From: Beaufortia kweichowensis
Lineage: Eukaryota; Chordata; Actinopteri; Cypriniformes; Gastromyzontidae
Reading direction: 5' to 3'
DNA: 64,000 nucleotides
NCBI GenBank assembly: GCA_019155185.1
Contig: CM032795.1
Span: 15,045,795 to 15,109,794 of the forward strand
Below, in pieces: positions 25,978-37,900 of the stretch. Within the stretch, counting starts at the first letter, position 1; each line of letters begins with the position of its first letter. Below the pieces are notes generated by a model. That model was not told where the DNA came from and did no database searches. It saw only the letters and a program-made list of their open reading frames with translations. Both the position numbers and the translations under genes were made by a program.

Positions 25978-28900
25978 GTAAGGCCAAATCTAACATACAG
26001 TAAATGTAGAGATGTAGATTAGTGTTTCTCAGTATAAAGTCAAGAATAAGCCAAAACTAAACTAATGACTAAAATCGTCTCTCTAGGTGAAGTCACTACC
26101 AAACCCTACTGCAATGGCCGTGGAAACTACAGCACTGAGACCTGTAGCTGTTTATGTGAGCCTGGTTGGAAGGGACCCAACTGCTCTGAGCCCGAGTGTC
26201 CGAACTTCTGCCAGGACCAAGGCCGATGTGAGGATGGCAAATGTGTCTGCTTTGAGGGCTTCGGTGGCGAGGACTGTGGAATTGAGATGTGTCCTGTAGA
26301 TTGTGGTGAGAAGGGGGAATGCATTGATGGGGCTTGCATCTGTGAGGAGGGCTTCAATGGTGAGGACTGCAGTTTAACCAACTGCCCAAACAACTGCCTC
26401 GGCAGGGGGCGCTGTGTGGAAGACGAATGCATTTGCGATGAGCCCTGGACAGGGTTTGACTGCTCAGAGCTCATCTGCCCCAACGACTGCTACGATCGTG
26501 GACGCTGTGACAATGGAACCTGCTATTGTGAAGAGGGCTTCACTGGGGAGGACTGTGGGGAGCTTGCCTGCCCCAAAAACTGCAACCACCGTGGTAGATG
26601 TGTGAACGGACAGTGTGTCTGCAACATTGGCTACAGCGGAGAAGACTGTTCCAAGCTTACTTGTCTCAACGATTGCAGTCAAAAGGGTCACTGCTTCAAT
26701 GGAAAGTGTATATGTGATCCTGGGTTTGAGGGGGAGGACTGCAGCGTTCTCTCCTGCCCTGACAATTGCAATGACAGAGGACAGTGTGTTGATGGTGAGT
26801 GTATTTGTGATGCTGGATATGAGGGTGAAGACTGCTCTGAGCTTTCCTGCCCCAATAACTGCCACGATCATGGGCGGTGTGTCAACGGAAAGTGCATTTG
26901 CAAAGTGGGCTTCGCTGGAGAAGATTGCAGCATCAAGACCTGTCTCAATGACTGTCATGGAAATGGACAGTGTGTGGATGGCAAATGCATTTGCAAGGAG
27001 GGTTTTACCAGAGAAGACTGCAGCATCAAGACCTGTCCCAATAACTGCCATGAGCGTGGATTGTGTGTGGATGGCAAATGCATTTGCAAGGAGGGTTTTA
27101 CCGGAGAAGACTGCAGCATCAAGACCTGTCCCAATAACTGCCATGAGCGTGGATTGTGTGTGGATGGCAAATGTGTTTGCAAAGAGGGTTTTACTGGAGA
27201 GGACTGCAGCATCAAGACCTGCCCCAGTGACTGCCATGACCAGGGACTGTGTGTGGATGGCCAGTGCGTTTGCAAAGAGGGTTTTACTGGGGAAGACTGC
27301 AGCATCAAGACCTGCCCCAATGACTGCCATGACCAGGGACTATGTGTGGACGGCCAATGCGTTTGTAAAGAGGGCTTTACTGGAGAAGACTGCAGCATCA
27401 AGACCTGCCTCAATGACTGCCTTGACCAGGGACTATGTGTGGACGGCCAATGCGTTTGTAAAGAGGGCTTTACTGGAGAAGACTGCAGCATCAAGACCTG
27501 CCTCAATGACTGCCTTGACCAGGGACTGTGTGTGGATGGCCAGTGTGTTTGCAAAGAGGGTTTTACTGGAGAAGACTGCAGCATCAAGACCTGCCCCAAT
27601 GACTGCCATGACCAGGGACTGTGTGTGGACGGCCAATGCATTTGTAAAGAGGGCTTTACTGGAGAAGACTGCAGCATCAAGACCTGTCCCAATGACTGCC
27701 ATGGTCGTGGAAAGTGTGTGGATGGCAAATGCATTTGCCACAATGGCTTTACTGGCAATGACTGCAGTGAGTTGACTTGCCCCAATAACTGCCATAACAG
27801 AGGACAGTGTGTCAATGGGCAATGTGTGTGTCACACCGGATTCACTGGAGAGGACTGCGGTAAAAAGACGTGTCCCAACAATTGTCTGGATCGAGGGTTC
27901 TGTGAAGATGGAAAGTGTGTGTGTTTAGAAGGCTACACTGGTGTGGACTGTGCAGATCTGACCTGCCCAGGAAACTGCAATGCTCAAGGCCAATGTCTAA
28001 ATGGAATGTGCATTTGTGATTTGGGCTTCACTGGCGAGGACTGCTCTGATAGTAAGTCACTTAGATTTACACATTAATGTTATTATTTCCTTCTTCCACC
28101 AATGTTTTGCACATTACCAATAAGATATTTTTCCAAGCTCAATGTTTCAGATAAATGAAATTATATACTCTGTCTCAATCCATAGTCTCCCCACCCAGAG
28201 ATCTGACTGTTACTAAAGTTGACCCAGAAACAGTGGACCTCACCTGGGTCAATGAGATGATCGTGACAGAGTATCTTATCACCTATGTTCCTACGGCTCC
28301 TGGTGGTTTGGAGATGGAAATGAAAGTGTCTGGTGATAAGAAGACTGCAACCATTAGAGAGCTAGAGCCTGGCATTGAGTATCTAATCAGTGTATTTGCT
28401 GTCCTGAACGGCAAAATGAGTGTTCCTGTCAGTGCAAGGACAGCTACACGTGAGTCACCCATTACTTTGCTTGTCAGAATACGTAAAGTTATCTGACAAA
28501 AAATGCTTGCTAATTTTGTCCTGAGTGTTTTGCATTATCCAAAACTATACTGTTCTGTATCCCAATGTCAGATCTTCCTGAACCTGAGGGTCTGAAATTT
28601 AAATCGGTTAAAGAGACAGCAGTCGAGGTTGAGTGGGACCCCCTGAACATATCATTTGATGGCTGGAACCTCATCTTCAGAAACACAGTGAGTCTACCAA
28701 CATCATCAACATATGTAACAAACTGTATCATTGCCTTCAAATTCTCTTTCCAAAAACAAGTCTAATAATATAAAAGTAGCTTTCTATTTGCACGTAATTG
28801 TATAAAATTGAAAGCTATAAGAGCATCCAGTGGAAAATAGCTGAGTGGTGCCACTAAGCAAAAAGCTACTGTCAAGAAGTCTGTGGTTTTGTAAGACAAA

Positions 28901-31900
28901 ACCCTTTAAGATGCTCTTGGCAACAGCATGCGTGACCATGCGCCACAAAACTGTTATTGTCTCTAAAATGTTTTATTTTCGTTCTCGGGGGTTTAAGCAA
29001 ACGCCAAAAAAGTAGCTCCATTAGAACATGCAAACCTCCCCTACAACCCTCTTTCAAAACACAGCTTAGGAGTCTCATTCACGCATCAAGTTTAAGATTA
29101 TCAGTGCCAAAATAACCCTCACTGTGAAGTGAAACACTCATCCAAGTGAAATCTACTCAAAGGCTAAAGTGTTTATTCTCAGCAAGCTCTCTCATTACCC
29201 TGTAGCTCAGGGGAGTTTGACTTTGTTTTACTGAGGTTGCTTTTTTCATGGTTTGTGGTGCTCTCTTTCAAATACAGTAATCCCTACTGTACAGTAACCA
29301 TTAAGGTATCAAAACAGCCATACAGTAGATACTTTTTACTTGATATTTGATGTCTTTCAGATACAAAAAATTACCCAACATAATCTTTAACTTAGCAGTA
29401 TGTGTTTAGATTTAATATTATATACTGTATATAATGTGTATGATGTAAATGTTTCTGTAAAACCTGTTTTTGATTTGCAGAAAGAGGAGGACGGAGAGAT
29501 TCTGAACTCTCTCACCCCCCCTGAGACCACCTTTGAGCAGTCTGGTCTTGGACCTGGTCAAGAATATGAGGTCAAACTAGAAGCTGTAAAAAACAAGACA
29601 CGTGGACCCCCATCTAGCAAGAATGTTGTCACAAGTAAGCAGCTGTCGCCAGAGATTAATAGTCTGTCTAAATTTTTTAACATGGTTTAAAGCTGGGTTT
29701 CCTAAATGTAGAATTTCTAAAGAAATTGGAGAATGTATAACAGATTAATAAAACTTGAAATACTGTATCTTTCTTGTTTGCAATTCCATTTTATGTTTCC
29801 CGCACAACCATTAAGTTCCTATTCATTAGTTTTTTTCAAAACATTCTCCTTCCAAATTGTTGTGGGATAAAACTTTTCCCTTTTTTATTTTTCCAAAATC
29901 TCTAATGGTCTACCATCTTAAATATAACCATATGTTTAGAAAGCCCATTACCACTCTGACATTTCCCAAATGTCATTTGCTTTGGACATGTATAAATATG
30001 ATCTGTCAGTGCACTACCTTTTCATTTGAGAAACATTGTTTGAAATTATTTATAGACATTACAGACACATTTGAGTTTTTATGAGTTAAAATTTTTTTGT
30101 TACACTTTTGTATATTTTCTTGTTTTTACACACACTCTTCATATTTAATATCTACAGGATATTAAACAAACATTTTGTTCGCCGCATATTCCTTTAATAT
30201 ATTTATTACCTTGATAGCTGTCACTGCACATATTGATTTTTTATTTTAGATATTTTAATTTTTTTACATTTTGTATTTTCTTAGGTATTTTAAAATATAA
30301 CGTCAACATTTTTATTACATTTTTTAGTTTATGTTTATTAAATTTGTCAATTTATTTGATTCAATTTGATTCAATTTATTATTGAATCTTAGGCCTTTCC
30401 ATCAATATATAGTTTGTCATGATTATATTAGAATTCAAGTATGAAATATTACAGTGAAAAGTAAAATAACCTGTGGAACACTGACTTATTAAATAAGTAA
30501 ACTAGATTTTTGATCAACTAGATTGTGGCAAGACATTTTTGCATTCAGTTTTAAATTCAGTCCCATAGTTTTTTCATATGGACATCTAGGAATAAACATA
30601 TAATGTGTAGTGCATAGAAATCCATCTTGTTACATGTTTTGTTTGCACGAAAGCTTTCCCATTCTGCAATTATCACATACTTCTCCTCTCCTCTGCAGTG
30701 ATCGACGCTCCCAGCCAGGTGGATGTACGTGATGTGACAGACTCCACAGCTCTTATTACCTGGCTTCAGCCTGTAGCTCATGTGGACGGTATCTCCATGT
30801 CCTATGGCCCTAACAAGGATTCATCAGACAGGAACACAATCGAGCTTTCCTCCATGGATACCCAGTATCATCTGGCTGAGCTGTATCCTGACACGGAGTA
30901 TGAAGTGTCTCTAATGGCCCGCAGGGGAGAAATGACCAGCTTTCCTATTTATGAAACCTTCACAACAGGTATGACAATAAAATCTTTTTTCAACAAGTCA
31001 ACTAATCGAAACTTTCAAAAGTGAAACTTCAGTCTGCTTCAGCAGTTATTTTGGTGCACTTAGACTTGCACTTAAGCAATTTATGTTCATCTCATCCTGA
31101 AGTGAAACCACTCATGTACAGGAAGCATGTTGATATGTTTCAGACCTGGATGCCCCTAAGCAGCTCAAGGCAGTGGAAGAGACAGATGAGAGCATTACTC
31201 TGGAGTGGATAAACAGCAAAGCCAACGTCCTCAATTATCGCATCAAATACGGCCCACTGTCTGGAGGAGATCATGGAGAACAGGTCTTCCCCAGTGGCCC
31301 ACAAGGCATCACTCAGGCTAAAATCACTGGTGAGAGATGATTCTGAATTACATGATCATTTCTCTCCAGAGATTACAGACCACATCAATTACGAACAAAT
31401 TGCCGAGATTAAAACCTATGCTCGAAATGTAGGAGTGGAATAAAATGAGGCTCAGCTGCTGTGCACACTGGAGACCGAAGTAATTTTCAGTAAACCAATT
31501 TCATTTTATTACTTGAAAACCACCCCTCTGCTGGTCCAAACCATTTGTATTCTCTTCGAAATTAGAAATGTAATTGTTAGGTTTTGAAATGCTGGAAGCG
31601 ATAGAAATTCTCAAAGTGGATTTGTTTCACTGTAGAGTGATGAGGAAAAATTGTAACCCCACTTTTTGTGTTGCCAGATTTGTAAGATTTACGCACTGTC
31701 CTTATTTCCACAGACACCCCTTTGTTTTGTGTCATGAAACCTTTTTAGTCGAAAATTGCCTAAGGGACTCTACATCCATGCCTTAAATGAATTAACACTG
31801 ACGCTTGTTTCAATGCGAAAATCCCAGTCAAAAAGGGAAAATAGATGCTTTCTCCATCCCAGCAGCACTTCTATTCTACACTTAGCTTTGACGCTAATTC

Positions 31901-34900
31901 TTATTCTCTACAACCATGTGTTACCCCAAGCAGGGATTATCAAGGCTGGGAGAAAAATATATTCAAAATGGATAATAGATTCTTTGTCTGGTTCGGTTCT
32001 TTGTCCTTGGGAGGCCTGTTCCCTGTAAATAAGGCGGACGATCTGTTTCGGCTAATAACGCGATGTCTCTCTCTCACACACATACCTCACTGGTTGTCTC
32101 TTTCACACAGTTATTATCTGTAATTGCCGTCACGCCTGTGATTTTATTGATAATGAGCTTCCTCTGCATTAGATGTAATTTCATGCTGAAGGACTCCTGC
32201 ACAGTGACCTCTGTTGGAGCCAATAGAGGCGTTAAGAGGGGAAAATTGTGGGATTTGGGCTAAGAGCTCTTATGAATGGGATCTGGGAATCTCTTGTATG
32301 ATGATTAATATTGTTTCTAGCCTGTGGAGAACCTCTTTGATGAAGCCAGAGTAAAAAGATTAGACTGATATGGTGCATAAATAAAATTGAACCGCATTGT
32401 GGTGGGTGCGAAAACAATTAGATACCACAGAAGTTCCAAAAACAACTGATGTGAATTGATGTCTTTTAGGTCTTAGGCCCGGGACTGAGTATGGAATGGG
32501 AGTGACTGCCATCAAGGATGAACGTGAGAGCTGGCCTGCGACGACCAATGCTGTGACTGGTAAGGAAAACCAGTATTGATTGATCACTTACAAAAACTAC
32601 ATGACATTATATATGTCTTGTTTTTCTCCTATAATATACAAAAGTCTGAGTTAACAATGTATGCAAGACCTAGCCCAGATGTAGTGTATATAATGCAAAT
32701 TCTTAATGTAATGTCCTCTGTCCTCTCAGATCTTGATGCCCCTAAAGATCTTGAAGTGAGTGAGACCACAGAGACCACACTGCTGCTGGTTTGGAGAAGA
32801 CCGGTGGCCAAGATTGATTTCTACAGGCTAGTGTTTGTGTCAGCTGACGGCAAGAGAACTGAGGTGGAGGTACCGGGCGGTCTCAATACTCACACCCTCG
32901 TGAACCTGACGCCAGGCATGTTATACACCATCACTCTGATTGCAGAGAGAGGACAAATGAAGAGTGCTCCAGTCACACTGTCAGCATCCACAGGTCAGTA
33001 CATTGCTGTTGGTAGATTCTCTGCCATCATATAGATGTGACTGTATATATTATAGTCTTATATTTATAGAAAATAGTTAGTTATATACTTGGAATTCTTC
33101 ACTTCTTCTGTTTATTGGTTAAGATTGTATAAAAGCAATGTTGGTTTTGGATTAAAAATCAACTTTAAATGTTTTTTTTATTTTAATCTTTTCAAGTGCA
33201 ATGATTTATTCAGGAGGTCCCTGAGGATCCCAGAGAAACTGAGGAATTAATTATATCCAGTATTTCCCCCATGACTGTCAATATTTATTTTGGAGGTTGC
33301 TGATAGTGTGGCCATTGAATTTGATTTAAGCCTTTTTTTTAAGTTCTTTATTCAGAAAAAACATCTTTAAAAATCCAACAATATTTTTATTGTCAGTGTG
33401 CCATCATGTGCTGGAAATAGATTCAGATATTGGATATGCCTATTTTCTGCCTTCATCTTTAATTCCCTATTTACAGTATGTGGGTTTATTTTACTCCCTT
33501 AAGAAACAAGTGAATGCCAAACATTGATGATTAGATCTTTTTCAAGTCTCTGTGGTCAGGTTTCTACTGTGCTTCCAACTCAACATCCTGCATTTTATTA
33601 CCAAAATGCTTTGCTTACATAACAGAATAATCGTTAACTAATACCAAGGAGTTGCAAAATGTAAGTTGATTGTTTTGGTCTCCAAGACAACTGCTATAGT
33701 CTCTCGTAAGATCACACATGCACGTACACACTCACACACACACACACACACAGAAAGCTTATTCATGTGATAATTGTCAGAGTAAGCCCACTCCCCTTTA
33801 GATTTGCATGATTTGACCACAATGAACTGTGGGACGGCTTGATAAATAGGACACATGCTGAGCCGGCTGTTAAAATGTTGTCTCTAAAATCACCAGGTCT
33901 ATAATCCCAATGCATTTATTTCAGCAGCTATTATCGGCCTTAGACACAGAGCACAAACATGCACATACTCTGTCCTCAGAGCCATTATGGACCCGAGAAG
34001 GTGGGGGGCAGGGAGATCCCTGGGTCTGAGTTTGGGTTTTCCTTCTGTTTGAACATCACTGAATGCTTTGGATTACACAAATTTTAGCTTGTAATGCAGA
34101 ATGAAGAAGATCTAGATCAAGATCAGTTTATATGATGACACAACAAGGCCTAAAGAAGAGTGAAAAAAATAAAGTCTATTTAATATCTAAATTGTTATTG
34201 AGATTAAATGGAGAGCAAATGGAAACTTTTGATGTTTCCGATTAGATATAATTTCACACATCACACTTTACAGACAGATCTCAACATTGTCTCAGACTCT
34301 GCTGAGATCCCAATGTCTGCATTAAAGGTCCACATTTTATGGATTTTTTTATTTTGTAGAACTATCTAAGACAAAAACTGTAGAAACATCTAAGACCAAG
34401 TTGACACATTCACTCTTAAAAATAAAGATGCTGCAAAAAGTTCTTCACAGCATTGCCGTAAAAGAATTATTTCTGGCTCCCTAAAAAAACATTTCGTCAA
34501 AGGTTCTTAAAAGAATCATTTCCTTTTTACTTTTTAGTGTCTCAAGAATCTTTTGTGAAACAGAAAGGTCCTTTAAATGTAAAAGGTTCTTTTTGAAACC
34601 ATACAGCCAAAAACTGTTCTTCTATATGGCATTGTGAAGAACTGTTATTTTTAAGAGTGTATATGATACATATATATTTTCAAATATGAATATGTGATCC
34701 TGTCTGTGAAAACCCAGCCAGTCATTTTTTGTGATTTACTGAGTTGGCTGAGTAAGGCCAAAGATTGCAATCATAGTAAAATCAATGATTGAAACTTTCT
34801 CTCTAACTTTGATGCTTCTAATATAAGAAATAGGATTATGAGACTTTAACCTGGTTTTCACTAGCAGGGTCACATACAATATCTGAAAGCTCCATTAAAT

Positions 34901-37900
34901 CTCCTGAGCTTTAAAGGGAAACTCTGAGCAATAGCATTTTCCTCTAGGAAAATGGGGTATGAAGATTGAAACTGAGATAAAGAACATTAAGCATGTTGTG
35001 TTGTGGAATGGTTTGAAAAACATGCATGTATAAAAGCCAACGGTGGTCAAAAAGGTTGTGCATGCATACAGCAAAAGCTTTATCCAAACGCCCTTGAGGT
35101 GTTTGTGTCTTGAGGATCTTACAGTGATTATTTCACTTCTACTTCCTCCCATTCTCATCTGCATGCGCTGAATACCACTCCTCAGGCATTTCTACATTCT
35201 CAAAATACATTTATTCAACAAAAAAAACAATTTTACTAACTCACAGTTCCCATGAATGACGTAGGATGATCAATGAGTTGTTTTGCTGTTTGACAGCTTG
35301 CCATTGTTTCATCTCCAGATTTCAAAAGCAACAACTGGCCCTAATGCCTGAGAAGGTCATTCACTTCATTTACATTGTCTCTCACCCTATTTGCACGCCA
35401 CGTTTCTGCCCACTTGAATGTGTATAGAGAGGATAATGGTTGCCCACCGCGCATCTAGCTATCTGCCCCCTCTTCGCCTGTGAATGCTGACAATGCACAA
35501 TGCTGTTCAATTATAGGTTGCACTGCGCTGCATGGCTGCTTCCCATGTTTGAAGTGTTTCGTGTACCGCTGCTCAGGCAGGCTAGGCGGAACCTTCAAGA
35601 ATTAATGGCTTTTCTCTGGGCCATTAATACTGAAGCTGTTTCAGCAAACTGGAGTTAGGTGCTTGGCTGTTAATGGGAAGCGATTGCAGATTTGTTTGTT
35701 TGTCATTACAACTTTGAGAAAGTTGTTACTTAAGGCTATTCCACCGTGAGGGCAGATGTTGCTCTACTGTTTGGAACAGATGGAGATGAATTTGTCTGGA
35801 GGTTTATTGTTGCTCACAATGTCAAATTGTTTTATTTTTTCCAATACAGTTACAAGAGTTGTTTTAAGCAATGTGAAACACAAACCGTGCAGTGTTGATG
35901 TTTTATTGTCTGGTTTGGATTTTGATTGTCTTATTTATTTTAAAGGGTGTCATTAAGTCCAACCAACATAAAGGATCCTCATCTTGAAGACAGAATGGTT
36001 TAACCTGTTAACTGTCACCGTTACTCAGGAGGAACACCTATATTATTTCCCTATTCATTTTAATTTTGTTGAATTTTAATCTAATCACGACAAACTATAT
36101 AATGATGGAAAGGTATAAGACTAAACAAAAATGTTTGACAGATTTTCAATAAACATATTTTTGATATTTTTTAAAATATCTTTTGAAAAAAAAAGGTTAA
36201 ATATATTAAATTTATAAAACGGATTGTGCATTTTCATGTTTATGCTCAATATGTGCAGTGACAGTTATCAGGTTGAGGAATCAGTAAACTCTTCACTATT
36301 ACCCAAATCTAACTATCTTCTGATCTGTTTATTATTCAGATGAGGAGAAGCCTCAGGTTGGAAACATCACCATCTCCGATGTGTCTTGGGACAGCTTCAG
36401 TGTCTCATGGGAAGTGGAAGAAAGAGATTTTGATGGCTTTCTGGTTGAAGTGTCTGATCCAGATGGCCTGTCAGATGGCCAGAACCACACTCTGTCCGGT
36501 CAGGAGTTCAGCCTGGCTGTTACTGACCTCTCCCCTAGTACTTTCTACAGGGTCGCTCTGTATGGGATGTACAAGGGAGATTTAGTAGATCCTGTCTTTG
36601 CAGAAGCCATCACAGGTATTGCGAAGTCTTGGACCAACCATCTTTGGCATCTGCATAACTCAAGCAGCAAAATACATACTAACATCTTTCCTCATTTAAT
36701 GAACAGTTCATTCAACTTATACTAACACTAGTTTGAATCCATTTGTTTCTTTACTCATAGCCTTCATGGATTTTCATCTCTTCATCTCCTGTGGTCCACT
36801 GCTGAAACTTCTATATACTTCTTATATTTTCCACCATTATTATAGCCGTAACATCGGTGTTATCATCAAAATCATGTGAATTGGAACGCAGCCTCTTTAG
36901 TATGTGCACAGCGCTACAAACAAGCTTTCGTTTCAAGTAGGCAGTGGCATATTTTGAGAAAAATCGACACGCCTCCTCTCTGCTAAATTATATGTTAAAG
37001 CACACTGATGGTCAGAGCACACCTGCACGGCATCATAATGGTTTCCCACAAATGCACATCTCTGTGTAATCACCAGCAAAGCCTGCAGGTGCGGCATGTG
37101 ACCTCTGTCTATCATCATTACTACATTTGTGCGTTAACAGCCATTTTGAAGCTTGGCCAAAGCCGGTCTTATATAGTTTAATTGACAGCATCGTTTGACG
37201 ATTTAATTTGTCTTACTATAAGTAGATTTTTGCTGTGTTGCATACCAAACAACATACATTTATTAGGCACACAACACAGTTTTGCTTCTCCCCAAAGCAC
37301 CAGCGAATATAGAGACTGGCTGAGCTAGGGCGTACTGCCATGGAAGTGATCCTGAGGAGTTTTTGTCACCGCTTGTGAAGGATCTCGTCAGTATGCACGC
37401 CCAGTTTTCTGACCCTGCGCTACTTCTCATTCTTATTCCTCACTTTCACACATTTTCTTGGCGTTTATCAGCCAGCGGCTGCAAGGGGCACAGTTGTAGC
37501 CGTTTCTCCAGTCTGCATGCAAATAGGCAGAGGAGCCGGAGAACTTATTGGACTTTTGTTAACCTCTCGTCTATCCACGTGTCACGCGATTCATAGCGAA
37601 CTCTTGCTTGGTTATCTTGAGAAATATGATTTTTTTCAATATCAAAAATGATCCCATATTGAACAAAGCCAAAAGTGCCAAACGTTTCACGCATTTCAAT
37701 CTAAAGCGAGTGTGCTTCTCCTAACTGTTACATTTAGCTGTGCCAATACACGTATCCCCCTAAGCTTCAGAGTTTTTGCGGCCTGCTGTAGAATAACTGC
37801 GTCCAAACTCTGGTTCTGTAGGTTAGCTGGCGCCTTTTTCCACCTCCACAAACAGATGCCTCTTTGTCAACGCAGAGAGAATTAGAAGGCAGTCAGATGA

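Larger units (their letters stand above)
32994..36339 (+). other. tnc intron 10
   Basis: I looked for additional FN3 exons and found none. It contains a (CA)n run near 33727-33751, a family B transposon at 34411-34661, a GC-richer stretch at about 35390-35720 with a TAAT-bearing inverted repeat, and a family C transposon at 36001-36277. Confidence 0.5.

Noticed and set aside
26941..27684. CRISPR-like array
   Set aside because: Regular 93-bp spacing is coding EGF repeats without spacer variation, in a vertebrate gene.
26464..27834. Long antisense and shifted-frame ORFs (up to about 386 aa) across the EGF array
   Set aside because: They exist only because 93-bp units keep all frames open periodically. 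They start and stop within the tnc exon, and their protein has no family signature.
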